From Scenedesmus sp. ARA3 (lineage: Eukaryota; Chlorophyta; Chlorophyceae; Sphaeropleales; Scenedesmaceae): DNA of 64,000 nt. Position numbers and translations under genes: made by a program. The notes under the pieces were generated by a model. That model was not told where the DNA came from. It did no database searches and saw only the letters and a program-made list of their open reading frames with translations. Location: NCBI GenBank assembly GCA_004335835.1, contig RWJK01001753.1:62001-126000 (forward strand), written 5' to 3'. Numbering within the stretch: the stretch's first letter is position 1; each line of letters opens with the position of its first letter. Below are positions 47,481 to 58,500 of the stretch, one piece after another.

Positions 47481-47603
47481 GCGCAGGACCGCCGCGCGTT
47501 CCTGCAGTACGCGGCCAAGGGCTGCACCCGCTTCGACCTCAACCGGCCTGCCTGGGCACTGGAGAGCGATGTGAAGCAGCTGGGTGGCCTCATCTACTGG
47601 TGA
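42467..47603 (+). CDS. Saccharopine-dehydrogenase-like NAD(P)-binding oxidoreductase, plastid-targeted (433 aa)
   Basis: Nine exons: 42467-42698, 42846-42901, 43572-43711, 44151-44308, 45166-45348, 45725-45900, 46237-46305, 46926-47096 and 47487-47603. It belongs to the plant/algal saccharopine-dehydrogenase-like family of plastid proteins; the substrate is unknown and lysine catabolism should not be assumed. Residues 1-25 are a transit-like peptide. The Rossmann motif GGTGRVG is at 36-42, followed by the sheet/loop ITVASRSQESF. Family landmarks: DLVLHTAGPFQHSKNFNVIE, TPYIDVCDDTHYSQ, GIPALTTAGIYPGTSNVMAA, DPFIWNWAMWLVARLCPP and GKNASGIYVHKKLPEAMGNS. The protein ends DVKQLGGLIYW. Introns are packed with exon echoes, one intron contains an assembly gap, and four introns end in (CTG)n tracts at the acceptor. 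Confidence 0.9.
43931..44093 (+). repeat. Two exon echoes of the 5' end of exon 4 (saccharopine-DH-like)
   Basis: 43931-43987 and 44041-44093 repeat the start of exon 44151 behind identical CTGCAG acceptors and the CATCAAGGGC beginning. The first keeps the frame (HARAVAAGIPALTT). The second has a one-base deletion in the TACCACGAC segment. Three equivalent acceptors thus occur in 220 bases. Confidence 0.92.
44471..44509. other. Assembly gap (39 N) inside an exon-echo array
   Basis: The gap interrupts a copy of the 3' end of exon 4: CAGCGGGG just before it and the GTTAACTGGAA part just after it both correspond to exon sequence. The duplicated array probably caused the gap. Confidence 0.95.
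44518..44686 (+). repeat. Two exon echoes of the 3' end of exon 4 (saccharopine-DH-like)
   Basis: 44518-44560 matches 44275-44317 (NWNHKQPAAG with a GTGCGTG donor). 44657-44686 is a shorter copy (ACAAGCAGCGGCAGCAGG) in which the donor GT has become GC. Confidence 0.85.
44860..44920 (+). other. G-run array, candidate G-quadruplex
   Basis: Runs of three or four G occur at 44860-44862, 44869-44871, 44876-44878, 44889-44891, 44895-44897 and 44909-44912 with short loops of mostly TTGGTT and AAA. It lies in intron 4 of the saccharopine-DH-like gene, on the transcribed-sense strand, so both DNA and pre-mRNA could form it. Confidence 0.6.
45119..45163 (+). repeat. (CTG)15 tract adjoining the exon 5 acceptor
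   Basis: Fifteen CTG-frame units run directly into the GCCAG acceptor of exon 45166. Similar tracts end at the acceptors of exons 43572, 46237 and 47487 of the same gene. Confidence 0.95.
45489..45613 (+). repeat. Long exon echo of exon 5 (saccharopine-DH-like)
   Basis: About 125 bases match 45231-45355 closely. The copy stays open in the exon frame (PTILEISFLLAGEQCTVYKE onward) and keeps the GTGGGGAC donor. It begins in mid-exon and has no acceptor in the right phase, so it is not a usable cassette exon. Confidence 0.95.
45945..46036 (+). repeat. Exon echo of the 3' end of exon 6
   Basis: It matches 45817-45906, covering DPFIWNWAMWLVARLCPPQF LQDRSQ and the GTGGG donor. The copied frame starts after a shift, because one base is missing near its start. 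Confidence 0.92.
46394..46585 (+). repeat. Two exon echoes of exon 7
   Basis: 46394-46450 repeats SDPWVRIVDKIIGEAV with its GTGAGT donor and no base change in the coding part after GTGAGCGACCCC. 46540-46585 is an older copy (GTACGCATTGTGAACAAGAT). Confidence 0.9.
46721..46856 (+). repeat. Two exon echoes of the 5' end of exon 8
   Basis: 46721-46758 and 46811-46856 repeat the start of exon 46926 (MRVEVDFEGGK) with clear divergence; the second retains a CTGCAGGG acceptor. Confidence 0.82.
47213..47262 (+). repeat. Exon echo of the 3' end of exon 8
   Basis: It matches 47047-47096 (GGCAGAGCCAGC, GGCGTGTGG, CCTGAGGA) with three small indels and no donor GT at the expected place. Confidence 0.82.
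47357..47402 (+). repeat. Exon echo of the 5' end of exon 9, with its CTG tract
   Basis: It matches 47481-47525. The preceding intron is copied too: CATACCCA(T/C)TG(T/C)TC and CTGGCGTGCTGCTGCTG precede both the echo and the real exon, so the duplicated unit is about 120 bp including a CTG tract. The echo tract is short; the tract at the real exon has expanded. Confidence 0.9.
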
Positions 47604-49568
47604 AGCCGCTGCAAAAAAGGCGCAGCAACATCCACTGGGTGCAGCTGCTGGGCAGCCTTATCCACAGGTGAAGGCGCTGCATGTCCCCAACACGTAGTGG
47701 GTGCAATGTTGCAGTGGCTGTAGAGGGCGCTGTATGCAGAGCTTGTGGCGTGGCTAGTGCCTGTGGCAGTTGGTTCCACACCAGCTGCATCAGCTGCAAC
47801 AGGCTTGTTATAGCCTGCGCTGCGCATGGCTGTGTAGCTGTGCGGCTGCGCAGGGGCTTCGGCCGAGGTGTTTAGGCGGCCGGCGTGGTGGATGGTTTGC
47901 AGGAGAGCGTTGTAGTGGGGCGTGGAGTGTAGCAGAGTCGCTGCTGTCGCAGGGGTGAAGGTTGCCCAGGTGCATGCTGTGTGGCTGTCCTGCTACAGTA
48001 CACACCAGGTGCCTCATACTGCCGTTGATTTGGTACATGTGTGCACACTCCTCAGGATGCTGTTTGCTTGGCACCCTGGTAGGACAGCTTCTGAGCACGT
48101 TCTGTGCAGCTTAGCAGCACGCGCACTGCTTCAGCCAACGGGGGCATATGCAGCACCTGCTGTGGCACATGCATGGCCATATGGTTCCTGCAAGGTCCGA
48201 CAGTCCTGCAGAGGTCCTGCAGATTGTGCGTGCACAGCGCATGGTGCGGCTGTGGGGTGCGAGCTCAGCCTTGCAGCCTGGTCGACTTGGGGCGGCTAGG
48301 CGACTGCTGTCGAGTGGCTGGTGCAGATTATGTGCATGCGTGTTGTGTCATCTTTGTTTGTGAGCATTCTTCAGCGTTGAGAGGAACGGTATTGCAGGCC
48401 TGCGATCTGCTGGCCTTGGATGCATTTGGCGTATGTGCAACGATTCGGGTGTTGTAGATAGAGGGGTTGCATGGTGCTTTTATGCGGCATACGCCACTAC
48501 AGACACCTGGTGAATAGGAAGCTGCAAGTAGCTCAGCTCGGGCTGTTGGGTGTTGTGTTTTGACGGCTGCTTGCATCCATGCTGCTGTCTTACGGGGTTG
48601 CAGCTGCGTCGGCGGACCTGATGTGGGTGACAGGGCAGCAGGGATGCCTGGCGTGAGCCGAGTGGTGGTACCTGGTTGGTGCCAGCAATCTGTGTGCACA
48701 CACGTGCATGCTTGCTGTGCAGAACAGCTTCTGCTGTGCAGCTTCATTGTTGAGTGCTGGCAAACGTGGGCAGACCCTTAGTGCAGGGTTCATGCGGCGT
48801 GGCTTGTCCATGCCCCCTGCTTGACACCTGTAGCCCCCAGCAGTGCTGCTAGGTTGCTGTGTTCAAGGTGTGTAGACGGTGTGGTCGTCTACGTGCGTCA
48901 CAAGGTAACAAATCCGGCGCTAGTGCTGGTTAACCAGACAGAACGTTTTGTCCAATGATAGTGCAAGGCGTAGTCTAGCTGTCTGGACATGTACGACTGC
49001 TACGTTTGCTGCTGTTATGTGATTGATTGTCCTGCATTACCCTTCACAGCTTCTAGCGCTGCCTGGTGCTGCTCTGATTGTTCAGAACAGGCCTCTTGAT
49101 TGCCAACACTCACCGAGCGGCTACAGCCTGTAGCAAGCGGCTTGCTGCCTGTCACAGTGTGCAGCCTGTTCTGAGTGCAAGAACGCCGTGCACCGCAGCA
49201 TGAACCGTCAAGGGTTGATCCTATTGGTGATGCTCCCATTCTACTGGTTGCTGGACGTTGAACACCCCAACCTCCGCCCGGAGTTTGGTTGACCCGCCCA
49301 GTTGACATGTACTCATGGCGGCCCACCTTAGCCAGCAAAAACATAGATTTTCACGACGTAAGGCATAATAGAAAATATATGAGTGTTTCAAGAGGTAAAA
49401 TCGATCCGTTGCATATGGTAATCAGGAGTGCCCTTTCAGCAGCCTCTGTTGTGCCCCTTTCTCCTCCCGTATGTGCTCGCGGTTTGGTACATGTAGCGGT
49501 AACATCCCAGCAGCTAAAACAGGACACCGCTTGTTATTAGAGAGACTGCACGTGAGTCATATGGTCAG
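47604..49568. other. 3' flank of the saccharopine-DH-like gene and bHLH promoter region
   Basis: No gene supported. At 47636-47679 the end of exon 9, its stop region and the first 3' UTR bases are echoed (parent about 47570-47614), so the duplication habit continues past the coding region. The rest is unremarkable; the bHLH 5' UTR and promoter should lie near the right end. Confidence 0.55.
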
Positions 49569-51758
49569 ATGAAGGAGGACAGCGTTGTTGAAAGTGGCTC
49601 GCCCTCAGATGCTGCTGCCAGACTCTGCGCAGAGGCGATCACAACCCTTAGTAATGCCGCTGACACTAGGAAAAAGAGAATGCTAGGCAGGCAGCCGACT
49701 GCCACTATGGCTCAGCAGCAGCCCAATTTGGGCCTGGGAGGCCTAGCGAACATCGGTGGAGGCCTTGGATATCCAGAACTGGCGCTGTTGAGCAGCCTTG
49801 GTGCGCACGGTCTAGGAATGGGCAACATGGGCAGTGGCATGGGCCAGATGCCAGCATATGGGCACCCCGAAGGGCAGCCCCAGCCTGCAGATCAAGATGA
49901 ACAGCGTCAAGGTGGACGGGGTGGAGGGCGCACTCGATCCGGGGGCGACTCCCGCTCCAGCAGTGCATACGCAAGCAGGCACCAGGCAGCAGAGCAGCGC
50001 CGCAGGACACGCATCAATGAAAGGTGCGGGCAATGTCAATATAATTGACTTATCAGCATTCAGGGGTTGCAGCGGTTTGTAGGACAAAAAGGAAACTACT
50101 AAACACACGGTGTCCCCCGTGATCTGCCTGACCCGCCTGGTTCACAGGCACGCCGGATACCTAGGCACGGGAACACGATGTGGTCATCCGCTTGACGCCG
50201 CGCTTCGCTAGCATGCTGCTGAGTTTGCCTCCCTTTTGCTTTCAGCTCTGCTGCCTGCTGACTCGCGTGCCCCTGCCTGCCCTGCCCCATCTGCCTGCCT
50301 GCGTCATATGTTGCTGCTACTTGCTTCGGCAGGTTGGAGCTGCTTCGGAAACTCGTGCCACATGCGGAGAGGGCCAACACAGCATGCTTCTTGGAGGAGG
50401 TCATCAAGTACATTGAGCTGCTCAGGAGCCGCAACGCCAGCCTGGAAAAGATGATTAAAGACTTGCAGGCAGGAGGTGCCACCAGCAGCGGCGGAGCAGC
50501 TGCAGCTGCAGCAGCAGGCAACAACAACACCCTGCCAGCGCCGCCAGCGCTCGACCTACGCCAGCAGCAAGCCTCCGCCGCTGCCGCAGCAGCAGCAGCA
50601 GCAGAGGCCCAGCAGGCAGAAGCTGCTGCAGCTGCAGATGCTGCTGCTGCAGCCGCGGCTGCCGCTGCTGCAGCCGTGCCTGCGCCAGCACCCCAGGCAG
50701 CACCTGCCGTGGATGCAGCAGCAGCAGCAGCAGCATCTGCACCCATGCCTTCCACTAGCCAGGCACTGCTGGGCCTGCAGGGGCTGCTGCCCCAGGGCAT
50801 CGATGTGCAGACGCTGCTGCAGCAGGCCCTAATCAATGCACAGGCGCAGCTGCTGCAGCAGCACCAGCAGCACCAGGCGCTTGTGGCTCAGCAGCAGCCA
50901 ACAAGCAGCAGCGGCGGCCCAGCCATGTCAGGCGGAGGCGCGGCTTCTAACCCAGCAGCAGCAACCACCAGCTCAGCTGGCGCGGCTCCCAGCCAGCAGC
51001 AGCAGCAGCAAGCGGCGGCAGCAGCCGCTGTAGAGCAGCAGCAGCAGAATGCGCAGATGCAGAACCACCAGCTGCTGGCGGCACCCCCAAGCCTTGTGCT
51101 GCATCCTCCTGCAGCAGCAGCAGCTGTGCCGGGCCAGCAGCAGCCGTCCATTTTGTCGACACTCTCGACGCCTGCAGGCGGCATCACGCCAGATCTGTTT
51201 GCTGCACCTGCCGCTAAGCCTCCGTCTCCAGGTGCAGCAGCTGCTGCAGGCAACAACGCTGGCAGCACTATCATCCCTGGATCCACGCTGCCCGCAGATC
51301 TGCAGAAGCTGATGGTGCAGCTGGACCCTACCGCTGCTGCTGCTGCTGCTGCTGTGCCGGCATCTGCAGCACCAGCTGGTGCTGGCATGCTGTCGCCGGC
51401 TGGCTCGCTGCTGAGTACGCTGTCAGGCGCCGCAGCAGCAGCTGCTGCAAACGGCGGCGGCAGCAGCAACGGCATGGCCATGCTGCAGGGCCTGCAGCAG
51501 CAGCAGCAGCAAGGTGCGGCGCCGTATGCGGCTGCTAGTGGCATGGCAGGCAGTGCCGGCCTGCACAGCTCTGCTTTCCTGGCGGGTCTGTCTGCTGTGG
51601 CTGCTGCCGGCGCGGCAGAGACTGCTGCTGCGAATGCGCTTGTTGAGAGGCAGCAGGCGGCGGCTGCCGCTGCTGCTGCTGCAGCTGCAGCGGCTGATCT
51701 GGATGAGGATGGTGGGAAGGCTATGCCGCACAAGAAGAGGAAGATGCTGGTGCTGTGA
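49569..51758 (+). CDS. BIM-like basic helix-loop-helix transcription factor (626 aa)
   Basis: Two exons: 49569-50023 and 50333-51758. The single intron splits the domain between the basic region and helix 1. Residues 138-195 form the bHLH: HQAAEQRRRTRINER, then LELLRKLVPHAERANTACFL and EEVIKYIELLRSRNASLEKM. His138, Glu142 and Arg146 fit E-box (CACGTG-type) contact positions. The order HxxxEQRRRxxINxR with LVP and FLEEVIKYI is that of plant BIM-type bHLH proteins, which in land plants work with brassinosteroid signalling; that pathway role should not be transferred to an alga. About 430 residues C-terminal to the domain are Ala/Gln/Pro/Ser-rich and probably disordered, ending in a basic PHKKRKMLVL that could be a nuclear signal. 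TGTAA at 51983-51987 is a likely poly(A) signal. Confidence 0.9.
50560..51700 (+). repeat. Low-complexity Ala/Gln-coding region
   Basis: GCAGCAGCA/GCTGCTGCT runs encode poly-Ala and poly-Gln in the bHLH gene. The long open frames on the opposite strand here are artefacts of this composition. Confidence 0.9.
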
Positions 51759-54700
51759 GCATTGGCGAGGCATCTACTGTTATCGGTGGTTTGCTGTGCG
51801 TCGGGGAGGTTGCGGGGTGCTCAGCGGCAGGTGGTGTTTGCAGGGGCGTGCATGTAGAAAGCAGCAGCCGGTCGGGAGTTTTATGGTTGATCTGCTAGCT
51901 GGCAGCTTGCTTCTGGGAGCTGTCACGTGCTGTTGCATGGCAAGGTTTGGGAGCTGCGTAGGAGCAGCCACTGCTGCTGCGGTGTAAGGCACGGCAGCAG
52001 CAGCAGCAGCAAAGCTTCGCAGCGCGATCACTTTGCGGTCGTTGTCATGTCTAGATTGGGTTGCCGTGCATGCATACGGTTAGTGCCCGTGTTGGCGCCA
52101 CTTGTTTTTGGTCGTGCATGTTGCATGCTACGCCAGTAGACATCAAACATATACACAGCACCTGGGCCGTTTTGGCCATTCTGCTGTGCTGCTGCGTTCA
52201 CAGATTCAGTGGCAGGTGGTGGCCAAAACTTTTGGGCGGATCGCAGAGGTACCATTTGAGCAATGCTTTTACTGCTTTGCAGCAACAGCTCTCTGCTGAA
52301 AGCTGCTGTACTAAGGCTGAAGGTTGTGCTGGTTGGTCAATGTTTGTTGACTTTGGATGGTTTGCGTGTTGCGGGAAGGCATTGTCTGGCCGCTCCCAAG
52401 CACTTTGCTTCCGGGGTCTATGGCAGCACTCGCTTGTTTTGACATAGAAGAGCATTGCCGAGCAACAAGGGCTCAAAGGACCTCACAAAACCTGCTGCGG
52501 TGCATACGCCGTTACTCGGCAGGCTTGTGCTGACATGGTCAGTGCTCTGCCAGGCTATAATCGCTTTGTCGGTGGTTGATGCAACGCATGGCGCGGCCGG
52601 TACTGCACTTGCATGTGTGGCGCATTTGTCGCGCCCGCTCGTATGGTTTCACAGCAGCTGCCCGGCTTAGCGGCATGACAGCCGCGTTGCTGGTGCTCCT
52701 GCTACTGATCAGGGCATCTGCTGGCGCAAGGAGTGCAGCAGTTTGAAAACAGGGCGTGGCAGGTGGTGTACACATGTGTGGGTTGTCTGCGGTACTGTTC
52801 AGCGAGGTTGCTTCTTTCGTTGACCCTGCGTCAGCATTAGCTGCATGTCCCATCACGGCATGCCTATCAAAAAGGCCGACTTGTTGTACAACACACACAC
52901 CAGCTATAGGTGCAGATGCGTTTGAGCATGCGTGTGTGCCGCAGCGTGCAACGCAGCGGGCGTCCTTTTGCGCTGCTGTGGATGTGTGTGTGCGTGTCTT
53001 CTTTCCGAGCTGGCTAGGGGTGCGTGCACATTTTTGCATGCGTAGGAACGGCAGCACAGCAAATGTGGATGGCCGTTGCACCCCTTCAGACTCTGCTAGG
53101 ACTGAGCAAACTGGCGATGGTAGGGGCGCTGTTGTGGTGCGCGCATCAGCGTCACTTTACACTGCATTGATGGCTCAGCGCAGCGTCGCGTGCAGCCTTG
53201 TTTGGTGTTTAGGTCTTTCACATATATATGAGAGGTAGCGCTCTGCCTGGCTACCTGATGTCTTTTTGCTGCTGCGGCGTGCCTGGCAGATTGCTGCAGG
53301 CATAGCTGCTGCATGCTAGATACGGCTAGAGTGCTTCCTTTTTGTCATTGTCAGCGGCGTCACTTTACCATAGACGTTGTGGCATGGTGGTGACACAATG
53401 CATTGGACACAATGCATTGTGTGCAGCGGACTACTGCTTGTGATGCAGGGGTGAGGTTCTGCTGTGCTTGTAAAGCCCTGCCCAGGGCCTAACGAGTGCA
53501 GCAGTTAACTGCAGGCCTTGCACATAACACCTTTGTTTACTGCTGGCGCAAAAAGAGGCTGGGATCCTGGTGTGGGTTCTTCTTTGTTATCTTACCTAGG
53601 CACACGAATTCAGCCGCAGCTGGTACCACTTTTGTGCTTGTTTTCATGTTGGTGGCTGTTGTTGAGCCAGTGCAACTAGCATTCGTGGCAGACGCAGCAG
53701 CATTACCCGCCGATGATATAGATGTGTGGCGCTTTCGGGCGGTCTTATATAATTACTAGCGCACCTTACATATGGCATATGGCAGGATGCCTGCACACAA
53801 ATTGTGAAGGAGTGTGCGGTGCGTGCTGCTGCAGCTCTGCGTGCGAGCTGCGTGGATTGTGGTTGTGCACCAGTAGAGTTGCGGTGCTTGGTCAGATGTG
53901 GGGAGGTCTGCAGTGTGCTCGCTGTGCGTGTGTTTGCAGATGCTGCCTTGACGTTATATACACATCACCACACTTGGAGTTTGGCGAATTGTTTAAGCAG
54001 TTGATGAAAAAGCAGATGGTTGCAGGAAAAGGCGGCTGTGAGTTGCCTGGTCTGGTGTTGCCTTGCAGGCAGCCTCGCTTGCATGGTGGCTGCTGCCATA
54101 TATATCTACATTGCTGTCTGTACTATGCGGCCCTGCCTTTGGAATGCTACGCTACGGTGTGTGTGCATACGTAGTGTATGCTGCGATGTGATGTTGCTCG
54201 TTCAAACCAACAGGTAGGAACCCAACACTGTGTGCGCTCGTGGTGGGTCAGGTGTCGGCCCGTGTTATAACACGTTTTGTCGGCCCGCAACCTGCAACCC
54301 TATTGCATCACTGGAACAGGTGTGGCAAGTGGACGTCGATGTTTCAGACATGCGTGCGTATCTGCCGGTGTGTTGATGGGCCGGTGTGTTGATGGGCCTG
54401 GGGGTCATTCAACACACTGTGCCTAGGTTTGGGGATGGCTGTATGCACTCGCATGCCAGGCCAGACATCCCTGCACACAGTGGTCAGGTGGTGTTGCAGC
54501 ATGCCTGTGCTGCAGCTGTTCACCTTGTGCATGGCGTGCACTCCCCCTGCATGGTGTGTGGCCCCCCGCTGGCTACCCTCAGTCAAGAAACTGGCGTGTG
54601 TGCTGGCAGCGCCGCTGCTGCGGCGCTTGCAGCCATTTGCTGCGCTTTTTTTTGCTGCGCTTTTGCAACCCAATTGATGCATGGCAGGTGCCGGGCAGCT

Positions 54701-55567
54701 GCTCATCTTGCAGGCCTGGGAGCTCTGCCGTGCTGTTTTTGATTCGGGTCACTTTCGAAGCTTTTCCTGGATTGGATGTGTGTGCATTGCTTGCTGCTGA
54801 ACCTAATCGCGCTTGAGCTGCCAGTGATGCTTCAGCTTTCAGCTTTGGGCTGTGGGTGCAGCAAGACTGTGGCCATTGTGGTGCTGTTGAGCATCCGGCA
54901 GCTTCTGTACAGCTTCAGAGCATGCTAGGGACATCTCGCCCGGGCTGTGTGTTACGCGCTGAGGATTGTAACATGATGATGTGCCTGAGCCACCACCTGT
55001 GCTTCAAATTGATGCAGCAAGCTGGCTGGTAGCAGCTAGCCGCCTGGATCACTCAATGACTTGATCGTGAAACCCTCAGGGGCTGAGGTGTCCAGTATGG
55101 ACTGAATCCAATCGGCAACTGTCTGTGTATGGACTGTTCACAAATGTGCCAGCAAGTGCGTCACCTGCAGCTTTGCCAAAGCTGTATGATACAGCTAGCA
55201 CTCAGTGCAGCCTGCATGCTGGTAGAATCTGCACCTGTCTGCAGCACACGCGGTTTACCTAGCGAGTTGCAGATGCGCAATCGCAATGTTGGCATCGTCA
55301 GCCATGGCTGCTACCTCAAACATCAGGCAAAGACACTTCACCTGCAGGACCAGCTGGTCTGTCACTTCTTCCAAACTTCTGGGTTTAGGTCAGCGCCCAG
55401 TAATCTGAGCCTATACGTGCGAGGCGCGGGTTGAGTGAACGTACCTGCTCGCGTTGATCATCGTGAGGAGGCCCAGAATCTGCGCGTGCATCGTCGACAG
55501 CATCAGTGCTGTCCCATTGTGCCTGCCACCGCCATTGCGGCATCAACGCCCGCATACCTTTCATAAT
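51759..55567. other. Large intergenic region, 3.8 kb
   Basis: No gene supported on either strand. After the bHLH 3' UTR the sequence is T/G-rich on the plus strand with many short, unrelated open frames. A tandem pair of GACACAATGCATTG occurs at about 53391-53418, each containing the palindrome CAATGCATTG. The promoter of the LCAT-type gene should be near 55300-55567. An unrecognised non-coding RNA or fast-evolving gene cannot be excluded. Confidence 0.5.
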
Positions 55568-58500
55568 ATGAGCTATCTGGTGATTCTGGCGGTTCTGCTT
55601 GCCAGTGCATCGCAGGCACTGGCACAGCCCCCAATCATCATTCTGCCAGGTGCGTGAGAGACAGAGAGTGGTTTTCGCCTGCTGCAAACAACCCACCCTA
55701 ACGCAAACTGCGTATCATCAATGTATAGCGGCGGGGTTCTTGCTTAAGCACGACTTGCCCTCCTTGCCGTTGACTACACTTCAAACTATGAAGTCTGTGC
55801 GTGCAGCATAAAGCAGCCTGCTTGCACTGCCATACTACGACCATGCCTTGTATCTGTCATTCTAACCGCGCCGCTGGCCCAAGCTGGCTGCTGCTGGCTG
55901 CAGTGCAGCATCTGCTGCTGCAGGGCTTGCAGCTCTCTTCAGTCTGGTTCCTCTGCGCCCAGGTGTCGCCTGCGGGATCCTGCATATGAGCTCAGTACAC
56001 CTCCAGAGCACCCTAATCTCTGTTACGTATTGACCCCTGCTGTTTATTTGCATGCTGCAGGCCTGCTGGACTCGCAGCTGATCGTTACTTACAACAAGAG
56101 CGCTGACAGCTCCGCAGCATGCAACAACAACTTCAACAACACCGTGATGTGGGTCCCCTCCATCGGCAATGCTACAGAGATAGGGAACTTCCTCACCACC
56201 TTTGCAGCCGGGCCTGGCAAGCAGTTGCCTGACTGCTGGTTCCACGTTATGCAGCTGCAGCGCAACGCCGCCAGGCAAGTACGTTGAGCACCTCATCACC
56301 CGCAACCTTTTTTAAAACAGCCCCTGCAATGCTTAGGCCCATGCGCAGCAGCAGCAGCAGCAGCAGCAACGCCAGTTGGCTGCAGTGCCGTCCTGAAATC
56401 CGTGCCGCCAGCGCCCCACCGGCTGGCAGGCCCAGGCCAGAGCCGCTGCTGTGCAGTGCAGTTTGCTGCATCTGCTCAACGGCCTTGCCGCTCAAAGACA
56501 ACCCTACGCATGCAACAGCAGGGCTGGAGCCCTTGCTCCCTGTGTTTAGGCAGATGCAGTACCTACTAGTGTTAGTAACACTTACTACTGCGCAGCAGAC
56601 GCACAGCATATGCAGCGCACGGCATATGGGCTGATGCACACCTACTGCGCTGCTGACGTCAATGCTTTTCATCATGCTTCCTTTCCCTGTCATGCATGCA
56701 GGAAGATCTTCACCAGCAACATTGGCGTCACGGTCAGGCCTGCACTTTCCATCAGCCAGTCATACGTGCTCAAGCCTCTCCAGAGGCTGCTGCTTGCAAA
56801 AACTGGCCTGAACTACAGCGCCAGCCGCATCAAAGTGTTGGCCTATGGTGAGGCTGCTGTGGTTGTGTCGGCAGCAGCAGCAGCTGTGGGTGTGTCGGCA
56901 GCAGCAGCAGCTGTGGGTGTGTCAGCAGCAGCACACCACACCAAGCAGCTGCATCTGCGACGGCTACCAGCCACGCTGCTGCTGCACATGCTATGGATGC
57001 CATGTACCCCATAGGTGCATACCCTGTTGTGCTTCATTGCAGCCTGGCGATCAGATCTGATCAGCGTGATCACCGCTGCTGCTGCTGCTGCTGCTGCAGA
57101 TTGGCGGCTGGACATCAACAGCATGACGAGGGGCGGGCAGCTGGCGCAGCTGCGTGGCAGGATCCAGACAATTTCCCGCCAATTCAAGAACGAAAGCGTC
57201 ATTCTTGTTGGCTACTCCCAGGGAAATCTTGTGGCTCGCGCTCTTCTGCGCGACACCAAAATGTGAGCTTGTGTCTTTCTGCATTCAGCAGTACTTGTGC
57301 TGCTGCTGCTACTGTTGCTGCTGCTCTGTACTTGATATCTTGCAGCCTTTCGTAGTGCAGTATGTCTGCCTACCTGCAGCAGCTGCATTTTTCTGCACGC
57401 AACCAACCCCTCATCCGCAGGCCTGCACTCGCACCTGGTATGCGTTGTTGCATCTTTCGTCATCTGTCATCCTGTCATCCTGCCACAACCACTGGCGCTC
57501 TGCAACCTGCTGCTCCCTGCATGCAGGCAAGCCCTCGTCAAAGGGTACATTGCAATCGCCCCTCCTTTCGGAGGATCCGCTCGCGTGATGGGTGCCCTGA
57601 GCAGTGGCGCACTCGAAGGCAACATCATGCCGGACCTGGAAGCAAAACTGCAAATTCCGCCGCCTTACAATCAAATTATCAGCCGTGAATACCTCATGTA
57701 CAATGCTGCACAGGAGCTTGCAAGCCTTGCAATGCAGGCACCCAGCCCTGCCGGGTTCCCCGGTGATCCAGTGAGTATGCAGTTTGTGACTTTCGGGGCT
57801 CCGCGCTTTGCAGTTTTTTGGTTGGGCGACGGCGCAGTTTTTGACACAGAAGCCTCAGCTTGATTGCGCTTGCTTTGAAATCAAGTATATCGCCAGGATT
57901 GCACACAGTGTGTGCACGTGATGGTTGGCTGGTAATCACTCTTTCCTCTGTATGCGGCACATGACCCGCTCACGTGCTGACATGCATGCAGGCAGACAAG
58001 CAGTTGGGACCAGCAGGATGGCCTTCTTTTTGGGGGCCAGGCACTTCTTGCACATGCCATGCGCAGGCCGCATGTGCTGACTCGATGTTTATGTTGTCCC
58101 GCATGCTGCAGGTGGTTGCTGTTGCTGGGCCCAAGAGCTATAAGGTCAGCCAGCTGGGGCAGCTCTTCAGTGATATCGGCCAGCCAATGCTGGTGAGTCA
58201 GCAGTTTTTGTTGTGAAACACTACATCATGGGCCATGCTTCAACGATGCCAGCTGGCTGTGTGCTCTGCCTGCCTGCGCTGTTGCATGCTGCTGCCTGCC
58301 TAGAGGGATGATAAACAGGCAGGCAGGCGTGCAGGCAGGCGGCAGCACGCGTGCACAGCCCCACACAGCTGCCAAGTAACTTGCTGCGCCTGGCTGTGCA
58401 ATTATTGATTATATAGTTTTATTGTTGTATCATTTTTGGGGCTTCCGGGCTTCACAAACACAAACTATCCCTAGCAGCCGCCTGCTGTGCTTCCTGCCCG

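Noticed and set aside
50099..51733. Long minus-strand open frames opposite the bHLH gene
   Set aside because: Poly-Ala, poly-Ser and poly-Cys shadows of CAG/GCA repeats on the coding strand.
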